DNA of 64,000 bases from contig PUQB01000334.1 in NCBI GenBank assembly GCA_003024785.1, positions 1 to 64,000 of the forward strand, in the 5' to 3' direction. Position 1 is the stretch's first letter; the number at the start of each line of letters is the position of its first letter. Positions 34,009 to 44,420 of the stretch are shown one piece after another. The notes below the pieces were generated by a model, which worked only from the letters and a program-made list of their open reading frames with translations, searched no databases and had not been told where the DNA came from. Position numbers and translations under genes: made by a program. Origin of the DNA: Selaginella tamariscina (Eukaryota > Streptophyta > Lycopodiopsida > Selaginellales > Selaginellaceae).

Positions 34009-34410
34009 TGTCACGACCCGATACATGATACAGGATACAAGATACGGGATATAGGATATGCTTGCTGTCACGACGATATGATACATGATACGGGATACAG
34101 GATATGCCTACATAATATACCTACAAGATATGCTTACAGATATACCTACAGATAAGGGACATTATTTTTAGTTCATGACTATATTAACTCTTGGAGTATG
34201 TTTTTAGTTCATGCCTAGATTAGCTCTTGGAATTGTGAGCATAAAAGCTCCGACCTAATTGTTGTATAATTAATTACTATCAACACTAGTCATTCTATAA
34301 TCATTCTTGTCTTGTTCTTGTTTTGCTCCTTGCCTCATGTTCTCGTCTTGTTCCTAGTTCTTGTCCTGCTCTTGATTCAAGCCTCCTTGCTCTTGGATCG
34401 TGGCTTGACA
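34009..34410 (+). repeat. 3' LTR of G3
   Basis: A 402-bp LTR with ends TGTCACGACCCG and GGCTTGACA. It is shorter than the G2 LTRs because the repetitive halves have contracted. Confidence 0.8.
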
Positions 34411-35270
34411 TCGATGGCATAGTGACCATGTTATTTACAAATGTAACAAGTAACATTAGCTCGATCCCTAGGTGGCCTTGGAGGTTTTGGTCCCGTTGGC
34501 TTTGCTTGAAGCAATGTAACTTGAGCTCGGTGAGATCTGAGGTCAATTTGGCAATATTACTTTCCAACTTAGATTATTTGACTTGCATGAATCATAACTT
34601 AAGGTGTTTGTAGAATAGGTACTGACCTGGGTGTGGTGCTACCATTGAGATTGAGGCTTCATTAGGATCTATGAGAAGTGCCTCCTTTTTTATAGCAATC
34701 TTCACAACTTCTTACAAGTTACTAGGCTCTTTGTTCTTTGCCTTCTGGTGTAATACGAGTTTAATCTAGTAACAAACTTGTTGAACACCAACGCATTTAT
34801 CCCAATAGTTGGCTTGGACTCCTTGGATGCATCCTCTAGTCCTTCAACGGCCTCCACTCCCAAACCACTTCATAGCTTACATTGGAGCTCCAACACATGC
34901 TCATTGAATGCCTTCACACTCTTTTCTTCACTTTGCCTCAATTAATTCAATTGCTTCATGACCTCATCCAATGTTCTGGCTTTTCAAACTCTTCTAGAAA
35001 AGCTTCACTCAACCTCTCTTGACTAGCCTTAACATCACTAATTTGACGCTCAAACCACTTCAATGCTCCATTTTCCAAAAAGGATGGTGAAAGTTATGCC
35101 CAAATGGTAGAACTTCTATCTCCATTCGAAATGCATGCTCGTTTAAATGAACGTAAATACCGATTTGCATTCTCATTTTCCAAATCATGATATACTGGAA
35201 TAGACACTATCTTTACAAATGTAAAAATGGCAAAGGTTTCACTTGATTACAAGTAGATAAAGAAACGTCA
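34411..35270 (-). pseudogene. Gag relic of a second Gypsy-type element
   Basis: On the minus strand there are gag-like frames: FLENGALKWFERQISDV and SQERLSEAFLEEFEKPEHW (about 35070-34960), then KAFNEHVLELQCKL, LVFNKFVTRLNSYY and RDRANVTCYICK with HGHYAID at 34470-34411, a CCHC knuckle. The knuckle is cut at the border with the G3 LTR, so G3 probably landed inside this gag. Several stops show that it is dead. Confidence 0.65.
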
Positions 35271-35700
35271 CTTTGACAGGTAATGCCCCTTTTGTGCAAG
35301 CTCGTCAGCTTCTAGATTCTCTTCGAGGAATGTGCTTTATCTCAAAAGTGTTGAACCCCCTTTTGAGATCTTGAACATGCTCAGAAAGCACCAACAACTC
35401 AAGCTTTCTCACCTTCTATTGACCTTGCACTTAGTTCACCACTAACTTAGAGTCACTAACTGCAACCATGTTCTTTGCTCCTTGTCTCCTTGCCTCCTTC
35501 AATCCTCGAATCAATGCAAAATACTCTGCTTGATTGCAAGATTTAGCACTAGAATTTGACTCAAAAATTTTGATTCACTTCCTTATTGGATCAGTTAACA
35601 CGACCCCTACACTCGCAACTTGCTTCTTTAGTTTGTATGCTCTATCAAAGTTGACTTGCCACATTAACAAGCACAATCAAACCTCTCACAACGTGCACAA
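35271..35700 (-). pseudogene. RNase H-like domain relic
   Basis: Minus-strand frames read VNFDRAYKLKKQVASVGVVL, then NQAEYFALIRGLKEARRQGA, VAVSDSKLVVN and HIPREENLEADELAQKG. These are the strands and catalytic acidic positions of the plant-type RNase H (RVT_3) domain often found in Gypsy pol. It lies upstream of the gag relic in the same orientation, an order unlike an intact element, so material between has been rearranged or deleted. Confidence 0.7.
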
Positions 35701-36929
35701 TACTCTTGCTTCACAAAACTCCAAACTCCATAAGACTCCCAAAGACTTTGATAAATTCAATGAGATATTGTTATGACTGTAATATGAGGATCGATGTATG
35801 GAAAATCCATACACACAGACGATGTGCCTTATCAATATTACCACTATCGCACAGGTGCCAAATCTTGATCCATGCTCGATTCACCTCTTGTCTTCTCAAA
35901 AACACAGTCGTAATTGCAAGTTGTAATCTAAACTTGAATTCTTCAAAATCCCACGTTTAAATGATCACCAACTTGTTATTTAAAGCAAACTCATGTGGAT
36001 GCTCAAAATAAAACTTCAATATTTGATTTTGAAAAAAATTTGGAAGTTGAAAGAACCTTTTCTAAAAAGGATGCTCAAGTTCATAAAAATTTATAAACAA
36101 CACATATTAGCATTCCATGCTCACCTCACTAAAAACATATTGAAGGAAAATCACTTAGAATCATATGTTCAGGACTTGATGGCTTTAATGATAAATAGTC
36201 CTTGTTAATGATCATACACATGAAGAAAATAAAATAAAATAAAATAAAAAACATGAGATGAAACTCATGATATTAACTAATTTTTATATTTCATCATAAA
36301 AGCACACATAAAACGATATAATCTCATCCCACTTATTTACAAAATAAGAAAAGAAAAGAAGAAGCTTGAGACAATTTATCTACTTATATCTCTCTTCCTA
36401 TATATATCTATATATCCTTAAACTCTTAAGCCTTAGTTCTTAATATACCCAAAATAATATAAAGAATGTATATAGGGTAGGGTAGGAGTGTAAGAAGGGG
36501 TATAAGATGGGAGTTACATAAGAATAATGGTAGGGGGTTATGAAAGAAGGTGGGTTTGACCCATAAATGATGGGGTTTATGAAAGAAAGTTGACTTGACC
36601 CATAAATGGTGGGGGTTATGAAAGAATGTTGACTTGACCTATAAATGGTGGGGGTTATGGAAGAAGATGACTTGATTTTGACTTGGGAAGGTGATAAGGA
36701 AGGTGATAAGGAAGGTGCATAGAATAAGACAAAGAAAATGTGCATTGTCAAAGCAAGCACTAACTATATGCATTAACATAATAATGTTGACTAGTTTGAT
36801 CATCCAAGAAAAGATAAAGAAGGGATAGTAAAAGTGAAATAGAGACGTATAAATACGAATAAAAAATTAATCCACTACATACATACTAGGGGCTACCAAG
36901 GTGATGGTTAAAATTTTTCTGTGACAACG
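35701..36929. other. No recognised gene
   Basis: 36500-36660 contains three similar units of about 55 bp (GACTTGACC-CATAAATG-TGGGGGTTATGAAAGAA). Otherwise I see nothing that I can assign. Confidence 0.5.
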
Positions 36930-37685
36930 GCCATCATAAATTCTAAATCCTCCTGCCCCATCATAGCCACTAAATCATATGTGGATCATGCATGATCATG
37001 CATGGCATACATGTCATACATTCTAAATCTTAAATGTGTGTCATTAATGGCCATCTTAAATTTTATTAAACAATTATTTTGATGGTTATTCTAAACTTAA
37101 TGTAATGGTTATCTTAAACTTGTGAGGTTAAGGTGGGTTAAGGATTCAACTTAAATAAATTCACTAATGTAAGGATAACAATTGGGTTAAGAAATAATAA
37201 TTACGTTAAGGGTCCAACTTATTAATAAACTCACTTAAGTTAAAGATAATTATTTTATTAAGAGTTCAACTTAGAAATAAGCTTACTAAGTTAAGAATAA
37301 TAATTGGGTTAAAAGTCTAGCTTAGGGATAAATACCAAGTTAAGAATAACAACCAGTTGAGGGTCCAACTTAAAAATAAATTTCTCAAGTTAAAGATAAT
37401 AATTGGGTTAAAGGTCATGTTATATATAAACTCACCAAGTTAAAGATAACTCTCCTTTCAAGTTTTGTTGAGATGAGTTGAGATAGAAACATCCTGGGTT
37501 AAGGTCTAATTTAGGAATAAACTCACCAAGTTAAAGAATAATAACTAGGTTAAAAGTCATTAAATAGTTAAGCCTAGGTATGAATAAACTTAGGAGCTTC
37601 AAGAAAAACTCACCAAGTTAAGAAAAAAAATTGAGTTAAGGATCCAGCTTAAAGATAAATTCACAAGGATAATAACTAAGTTAAG
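36930..37685 (-). repeat. Degenerate tandem repeat T (copy e)
   Basis: An inverted copy of the T array including the same unique tail as 8390-8467 (ATGATTTAGT-type, CATGCATGGC). The words AACTCACCAAGTTAAAG and AACTTAGAAATAA recur about every 40-50 bp. Confidence 0.75.
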
Positions 37686-38049
37686 TGTCAGAGTTTTAAT
37701 TAGAAGGCTAACACATGACCATTTAGCATCAACACCCTATGTGAATAATGTTAAGTCTTTGAAAATGACTTAAAGAATTTAACTCAAATGCTTAAATAAG
37801 CATCTCAACCTAGCATGCTATCCTAAGTCCCCTAAAATGACTATCCCATGAGATAATTCGAGTAGACTTTAGGATTCTGCCCCAAGAGACTTATATAGGC
37901 TCCTGTTCTAACCCTATTAAGAAGACATGCTTTGCATATACCCTTGTAACAAAGTTAAGGTATTGTGACTTACCTCTTAATCACCTTCATCCGAAAGTTC
38001 AACCCCTTTAGGGCGACAATGGGTACCCTAGACGCAACCCACGACTAAT
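37686..38049 (-). mobile_element. S-family LTR fragment, copy 5
   Basis: It begins TGTCAGAGTTTTAATTAGAA, the complement of the S 3' end, and matches copy 4 including the left flank GATAATAACTAAGTTAAG. It breaks off at about 38049 after ACCCACGACTAAT. Confidence 0.75.
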
Positions 38050-38179
38050 GATGTGAATATATTATTCAAATAATATTGTATAGAATCATGAATAAGGGAA
38101 TGAAATCAACACAATATAAATGGAAGGTCGAAGTACCATACTTATTTTATCATGTATTACTATTATTTATAATTTATTT

Positions 38180-38340
38180 TGTAAGATCCATGTGTACGAC
38201 TGCATGTGTACATATTATTATTAGCATAGTGGGTTTTGATAACCATCGGATTGGTTTCAATCTGGACCACTCGCTCCTGTATATAAGTTAAGGTTCTTGA
38301 ATTAATGAAGATACACATTTCTATATTCCGAGCTCTCACA
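38180..38340 (+). repeat. 5' LTR of Gypsy element G6
   Basis: A 161-bp LTR starts TGTAAGATCCATGTGTACG and ends GCTCTCACA. It is preceded by the target repeat TATTT (38175-38179). Confidence 0.85.
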
Positions 38341-38518
38341 TTGGTGGAGGTGAGGGGCACCTCTAATTGTCCCTAAGGAGCGCTCAGATTTGTGTCTTTT
38401 TTATAGATTTTCTTTATCTTCTTAAGATCTAACTTCTCCATTGTCTAGATCTATTCTTTTCTTGTAGATTTTGTTCTTCTTTCTTTCTTGTAGATTTTGT
38501 TCTTTCTTTCTTTCGTCC

Positions 38519-39440
38519 ATGGATGCACAACATGCAAATCCTTCATCTGTGGAGCAACTACTCATGCAGTTGTTGAATGCCATGCAGATGCAACTAAACA
38601 ATCACTCTCAGTTGATGGCAGCATTTACAGCCTATGGTACTCCTCTTGTTCCTATTGCAAATCCTTGCGTCCAGCCGGATTTCTTTTGCGGAACTCTTGG
38701 GGATGATGTGTACCATTGGTTTGACCACTTCACTATGGTCACCACATATTATTCATGGGATGGTGCTTAGTGTTTGTGCAAGTTTCCTACTTGTGTGTAT
38801 GGGACGGTGTTGCAATGGTACAATGGTCTAGACGTTGCAACTCATGAGGATTGGAGTGTTCTTTCAGAGATCTTCAAACATGCATTTGGGCATGTGGACA
38901 ATTGTGACGATGTTTTTCAGCAGTTGCATCGTATTCGTTAGGACCATCTGAGTTAGTGGTGCAGTTTGGTGTTCGCTTTCGGAGCCTTTTCTGCGTGCAG
39001 AGCCTAACATGTTGGAACACATCAAGTTAGGTATGTTGTGCCAGCACTTTGCCAAAACCTTGTGGGGCTTGTGCATGCACTAGCTTTAGTGACTCTTGAC
39101 GATGCTTTGAGGCTAGCACAACAAATGAGTCATCACCTCTCCCACTTGCAACTTCACGTTTCTCTTGTTCCATTTTATGTGGGGAATGGTCCTGCTTCGA
39201 TGGAGGTTGATGCTGTTGCTGCTCGTGTATCAGCACAAGGTTAGGCCTGTGGATGAGGACGTGAATGTGCAATTCGTTGTTGGGCGTGTGATGAGGTTGG
39301 ACACACGTATTGGCGCTGTCAACGGTTTCCCGATTGGCGTCCCCCATTTCCGGGGTGGAGGCCTTGGCGTCAACAATGTCCGATTGGTGCCGCAGCAATA
39401 GAAGGTCTTGATGCGGTGGATCTTCCTGGAAACGACAAAT
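38519..39440 (+). pseudogene. G6 gag
   Basis: The first ATG frame reads MDAQHANPSSVEQLLMQLL, then NPCVQPDFFCGTLGDDVYHW and, past a stop at 38768, LQWYNGLDVATHEDWSVLSE, the capsid region. A later frame (39038-39244) ends ASMEVDAVAARVSAQG. The zinc knuckle at 39278-39320 reads CWACDEVGHTYWRC, a complete CCHC pattern. The frame is broken at least three times. Confidence 0.75.
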
Positions 39441-39529
39441 TGCACGAGTAAAGGGGGTCTCGTGCAAATAAATTAGTGATTCCTCCGTCTTCCTTTTGGG
39501 AGTATCATTAAGGGGTTCATTCGGCACCA

Positions 39530-40472
39530 GTTCATTCGGTCTTCACTTTTCAAGCTCGATTTAATCATATTCCACATCCTATTTTCCTTTCAGTGTTGGT
39601 GGATACAGATTTGAGTTTGTCCTCTATTTCTCAGTCTGTTGCTACACGTTGCAGCCTTCATTTGCGTCATGTGGTAGAACAAGTCTTCATTCTATATGGC
39701 AACGGACATACTCATGCTTGTTCATGGGATGAAGTTGACGTTGTTGTTCATGTGGACGATTGTGAGCTTGAGTTTCAATCTCTGCTGGTGGATATGCCAC
39801 ACTTTCACAAGTGCTTATCATCTTTAAACAGATGGTTTGGTGGAACAGCTCCTCAGAACCTTCAAGGGGATGATCGTGAAGTATGTGAACTTTCAACATT
39901 CGGATTAGGATGGTTATCTACTGTCTCTTCGATATGCTTATGTCATTAGAGTACAAAGTTCCGTTGGTACTTCCCCATATAAGCTCTTGTATGGTTATGA
40001 CCTGGTGTTGCCAACGGAGTTGGGTTTGCCTTTCTAGTTACCGCGAGCTGTTGATGCTAGGTCGTGGGATCGGTATCTGACAAGTATTTTTCCATTGGTT
40101 TGTGCGGAATCAGCAGAACACTTAGGCCGCATACAAGTAGGACAACAACAATGTTACAACTCGCACCATCATCCTCCTGCGGAGTACAAGGTTGATGAAC
40201 TAGTGTTGGTTCGTTTTCCCAAGCTTATGGTACGTGATTTAACTAAGAGTCTTTTTCCTCAGAGGAAAGGATCGTATCGAGTGCTATGCCAAGTAGGGCC
40301 AAAAGTTTATGAGGTTTGGCACAATATTCAACTCGATCCTCCGGAGATCGTACACGTGCAACAATTGAAGCGTTTTATGCAACGGAAACAAGTTGTGCCG
40401 CTTACAAATCCACTAGTGCCTCCTCCTGATGTTCCTCTAGATCCAGGCCATCTACCAGAGAACCCTAATTAA
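39530..40472 (+). pseudogene. G6 protease start joined to integrase C-terminus
   Basis: 39593-39830 reads VLVDTDLSLSSISQSVATR, a retropepsin-type strand in which the expected D-T/S-G carries Asp in place of Gly. After about 39830 the sequence is integrase: SSVGTSPYKLLYGYDLVLP, then the open frame 40095-40472 with HPPAEYKVDELVLVRFPKL and KGSYRVLCQVGPKVYEVW, ending PGHLPENPN. The middle of pol has been removed at the joint. Confidence 0.75.
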
Positions 40473-40481
40473 TTACATCCT

Positions 40482-40658
40482 TCCGAGAGGAAGGGATGAT
40501 ATAAAATCCATGTGTACGGCTGCATGTGCACATACTATTATTAATGTAGTGAATTTTGATAACCATTGGATTGGTTTCAATCTGGATCACTCGCTCCTAT
40601 ATATAAGTTAGGTTCTTGAAATAATGGAGATACACATTTTTATATTTCAAGCTCTCAC
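40482..40658 (+). repeat. Polypurine tract and 3' LTR of G6
   Basis: GAGAGGAAGGGATGA (40483-40497) precedes the LTR. The LTR start is changed to TATAAAATCCATGTG, and the end is CTCAC followed by the target repeat. Confidence 0.8.
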
Positions 40659-40689
40659 TATTTTATATTAAAGAAATATAAAGTATCAA

Positions 40690-41130
40690 ATAAAGACTAA
40701 AGCACCAAGAGTAATTGTAACGAAAGATAAAAGTACAAGTGTGGAAAAGAATGGAAACACAAATGCTAAGATAATATCAACAAGGTATTGACAAAGACAA
40801 TAATACTAGAGTCAAACCAGCTAAAAGTACAAGTGTTGAAAAGAAGGAAAACATAAATGACAAGATAATATCAACAAAGTATTGACAAAGACAATAATAT
40901 ACTAATCAAAACTGGAGAGTCCAAGATGTTTCAAACCATAAGATACTCCATCTTCGTCTAATCCATACTAATATGCTTATTTCTACTTTTATTTGTGTTT
41001 AATCTCTATGGTTCTCACTCCTTTAATATGTCATGTCTTTAAGTTCTCCATTCGTTGGTCGCTCTCCATTGCTCCTATTTAATCTCCATGATTCTCTATC
41101 TGTTAATATGCCACTCTTGGGTTGTCCTTC
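40690..41130 (-). repeat. Dispersed repeat R1, uninterrupted copy
   Basis: On the minus strand this matches 4650-4945 joined to 6656-6830. At 40980-41000 it shows the unfilled target (AACACAAATAAAAGTAGAAA on the minus strand) where S copy 1 inserted in the other copy. Confidence 0.75.
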
Positions 41131-41743
41131 TAATGTAACTTTGAGCTTGACTACCCTACTTCAATGTTCACGTGGTCGCTCCTCTGCACTATCTGCCTTA
41201 TTATGTCACTCCCTTGTGGACTTCTCATGGCTCGTCAGTCCCCATCTGAGTGACACTGCAGTTCTTGGTTCCTTTGTTCAATAAAGTGTGAGGTTTGCAC
41301 TTCCACATCACTATTGACTTCTATGTTGTTTGGTTCTTCTTGGTGATCCCATCCTTAGAACCTCAAACATGGGCTCACATCTTCCATACCTCAAGGAAGC
41401 AAGGCAATCTCTAGTACTAGTTCGGCATTATTCTACCTTCTCAAGTTTCTCTTCTCAATTGCCTAGCCAGTTGGTACTCATTCACTTCGAGTTACTCTTG
41501 CAAGCCTTCCCAACCTCAGGAATAACGGTACCTTGAACCTACACCACTTACTACTGAAAAATCGATATATTTATACTAACAACCTTTGTGTACTTCAAAA
41601 TCTTAAAATCCCTGGAAGAATGTTGTCATCTTTATGTGCCATTTACCCACAAGGTTCTTAGACGATCTGAGGGGCCAATTAAGGATGGATTTATTACAAA
41701 ATCAATGTTGACCGTTCTATGATGAATCTAATTAATGGGAACA
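41131..41743. other. Unassigned stretch
   Basis: Frames such as 41330-41536 have no recognisable domain. No LTR edge is evident. Confidence 0.4.
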
Positions 41744-41812
41744 GATTTCACCGAAACAAAATGAGGCACAATATAAAGTCTATATTGTGCCTCATTTTGT
41801 TTCGATGAAATC
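41744..41812. repeat. Near-perfect hairpin, 32-bp arms
   Basis: The left arm 41744-41775 (GATTTCACCGAAAC...CAATATA) pairs with the right arm 41781-41812 with one mismatch and a 5-base loop (AAGTC). It lies just left of the last bases of BAHD pseudogene 2 (CAATAGCCTTTCC). Confidence 0.9.
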
Positions 41813-41825
41813 CAATAGCCTTTCC

Positions 41826-42023
41826 TGTTGAGATATCCAGCATGGAGTCCAAGCTGGCAGAACAGTTATATATGGTTTAGGCCATATATAGCTTAGGCCG
41901 TATATACTTATGGAGAACTACCATATATAGTTATAAAGAAAACTATAAATAGTATCCAGAAATACAAAAATATAGGTTAGTTGATATTCGGCTCGGCTCG
42001 TGCTTTAACACCTTTTCACAACA
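41826..42023 (+). repeat. 5' LTR of Copia element
   Basis: A 198-bp LTR starts TGTTGAGATATCCAGC and ends CCTTTTCACAACA. It contains a palindromic TATATGG-TTTAGGCCATATATA stretch. The target repeat TTTCC is at 41821-41825. Confidence 0.92.
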
Positions 42024-42036
42024 TGGTATTAGAGCC
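42024..42036 (+). other. Copia primer-binding site
   Basis: TGGTATTAGAGCC directly follows the 5' LTR and is one base off the usual TGGTATCAGAGCC complement of initiator tRNA-Met. Confidence 0.85.
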
Positions 42037-42159
42037 AAGAACAACAGTAGTTCAAGGGTCATAGGAAGCAGCGAGTGCAGTTTGTGGAACGTTATATCCT
42101 CAAGAAGTTAGTCAGTGACAGACATACTTAAGAACATGACGACAAGCCACAAATCAATC

Positions 42160-42985
42160 CCAATTCGGTCTTTGATGGGCACACTTTGAGAACTGGTAGC
42201 AGGAAATCTCGTTTGTTATGATGCGTGACAATTGTCTACGAATTGTAGATGGTAATGAGGTGAAACCTCAGACGAACCCAGAAGATTGGCAGTTCGACAT
42301 GACAAAGCGTTGTCACTAATGGGGATTGGGCTTGGTAGGCATCACCACCATCACCTGGATCTAAGCAAGTCAGCTTCCGAGAATTGGACAGAGTTGAAGG
42401 CAATTTTTGGCAATCACGGAAGGAGAGATCCGTGGTATCGCTGAAAGGAAAGTTTTTTAAGCTCGAGTTTGGTCCCACAGAACCAGCATCTGTGTTCCTC
42501 GGAAGAATGAAGTCCATTCTTGCTCAGCTCACTGCTCTCGGACAGACCATTTCATATATAGACAAAACCACGGTGCTTCTCGGGGCCTTGACTAGGCCAG
42601 ACCACGTGACTCTCAAGACGACACTGGAGAATACATCAGGGATGTCTTATCAGGAGATTCAAGCTGCAGTCATCAACCATGATCCAAATCCTCAAGCAGA
42701 CATAACCAGCGGTACGGTGGGACATTCTCAAGTCCTCTTCACTTCGAGCCAATTCGAAAAGAAAACCAACTTCAATCCATAGTCAGTGAGGAGTGGGAGC
42801 AGTGCTTCACACTATAAAGGCAGCAGTAGCACAAATAGGCAGGACATTCCACCGTCAAAGCTTGGACCGTGCAACTACTGCAAGAAGATGGGGCATTTTG
42901 CCAAGAGCTGTCCGGACAAGGCAGCAGGAAAACCACGAGCAAGCGAACTGAAGAACAAGGGCAATCAGGGATGGCCCTCATGGTA
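42160..42985 (+). pseudogene. Copia gag
   Basis: The open frame 42384-42780 reads SVVSLKGKFFKLEFGPTEPA, SVFLGRMKSILAQLTALG and TKTTL-like ENTSGMSYQEIQAAV, a Copia gag region. After a stop at 42781 the knuckle follows: CNYCKKMGHFAKSC (CCHC). The region before 42384 is out of frame. Confidence 0.82.
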
Positions 42986-42999
42986 ACCACTAACCTCAG

Positions 43000-44420
43000 T
43001 CCTTTCGAGGAAGAAAATATCCTCTGGTTGGACAGTTGTGCCAATGTTCACTGTACTCCAGTATTTGCCGCTTTTAAGACATATCAGGCAATCCCAGTGG
43101 GAGAAGGAGTCTACAGGGAGATCATCGACCATTGAGCATTGCAGGAGTCGGACAGTAGAGATTCAACTCCAGAACGGTGAGATTGTCGATCTTCGACAGG
43201 TTCACTATGTCCCACACTCAGCGAAACTCTTATCTCGGTTGGGAAGATAGCAGATGCCGGTTGGAAAGGTCAATCGATAAGGACAAGATCACTTACACTG
43301 ACAAGCAAGGAACCATAGTAGCACGTGGCCAAAGACATGCTGGGAACTATAGGCTAGACGCCACATTGGTGATACCCAAGAAGAAGATCTTCTCCACAAC
43401 TCTTCAACGATGGCATCAACGATTGGGACATGCAAACGAGGCAGCGATTCGAGCTGTAGCTCGGGACCAGGACAGCTTTCAGACTTTCAGGTACTTAGAG
43501 ACAACCTTGAGTTCTGTGAGGCATGCTGTTTTGGAAGACAACATAGGCAACCGTTCCCCAGTAAGGGCATCTGCTGTAAGACCACTCAACCTCTAGAATT
43601 AGTGCACACAGACGTGTGTGGACCAATGCATGTTCAGTCATTGAAAGGAGGTATTTTGTGACGTTTATAGATGATTATACTCGTTACACAGTGGTGAAAT
43701 TCTTGATTAACAAATCAGAAGTAGCAGAAATGTTTCGGCTATATAAGATTGCTGCAGAAAACGTGTGGCAGAATTTGAAAATCCGTGTACTTAGGAGTGA
43801 TAAAGGTGGGGAGTATCAAGCAAGTGTGCTCAAGAAGTTGTGCGAAGAATCTGGGATTCAGCAGCAGTTTACAGCCCCATACTCAGCTCAGCAAAATGGA
43901 GTGGCGAAAGAATGAATGACTCTAGTGGAGACGACAAGATGCATGCTTATGCATGCAGGAACACCGCTCAATTATTGGGCAGAGGCCTTAAGCACAACCA
44001 GCTACATCCGGAATCGACTTCCTGCAAGCAGCATTGGTGGAGAAGTTCCATTCACCGGTGGACTGGGAAGCGAGTCAGTTTGAAACACCTCCGTGTGTTT
44101 GGGTGCCTGGCATATGCACACGTTCCAGACGAACTCCGTCGTAAGTTGGAGCAGAAGAGTAACATGTATATCATGGTGGGATATTGCCATGAGAGCAAGG
44201 CATATAGGCTTTACGATCCCACTCACCAGAAAATTGTTGTGAGCCGAGACGTTAAGTTTAATGAGGATATGCTTTACAAGGATAGGTTTACAGTTCAAGT
44301 TAATCCGACGGCTATATTCTTGAGGAAGAGCAGCCACAGGATCCACCAGCACATGGGCTGATCCAGGGCGATTGGGGAAGATCCAGACTGCAGATTGCAG
44401 CAGATCCAGATCTGAGTGAG
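43000..44420 (+). pseudogene. Copia protease and integrase
   Basis: The protease loop is ILWLDSCANVHCTPVF, with Cys in place of the Gly of D-S-G. The integrase finger has RWHQRLGHANEAAIRA and, in another frame, CEACCFGRQHRQPFP. The core reads LVHTDVCGPMHVQSLKGG with the first Asp, FIDDYTRYTVVKFL, VLRSDKGGEYQASVL with the second Asp, and YSAQQNGVAKE with the expected Glu. A TGA follows at 43913. The C-terminal part (LKHLRVFGCLAYAHVPDE, MVGYCHESKAYRLYDP) is in another frame. It would integrate element cDNA; the frame breaks prevent this. Confidence 0.85.

Larger units (their letters stand above)
32560..34410 (+). mobile_element. Gypsy family G, copy 3 (internally deleted)
   Basis: Plus-strand relic. 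The protease loop at 32625-32670 reads LLDFGAKACFMD, so the Thr of D-T-G is altered. The RT follows at 33000-33770 ([41 protein letters not shown]). After about 33870 it jumps directly to the chromodomain end (WEPASNLLYASSKI), a purine tract and an LTR at 34009-34410. RNase H and integrase have been deleted. No 5' LTR is seen. Confidence 0.85.
38180..40658 (+). mobile_element. Gypsy element G6, internally deleted, short LTRs
   Basis: Two short LTRs (38180-38340 and about 40499-40658) flank a 2.2-kb interior, with target repeat TATTT at 38175-38179 and 40659-40663. The interior contains gag, a protease start and then, after a junction near 39830, only the end of integrase. RT, RNase H and most of integrase are missing. 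It would have needed proteins from a full-length relative to move, or the deletion came after insertion. Confidence 0.87.

Noticed and set aside
42024-42036. tRNA gene
   Set aside because: It is only a 13-base complement of the tRNA 3' end directly next to an LTR, that is, a primer-binding site.
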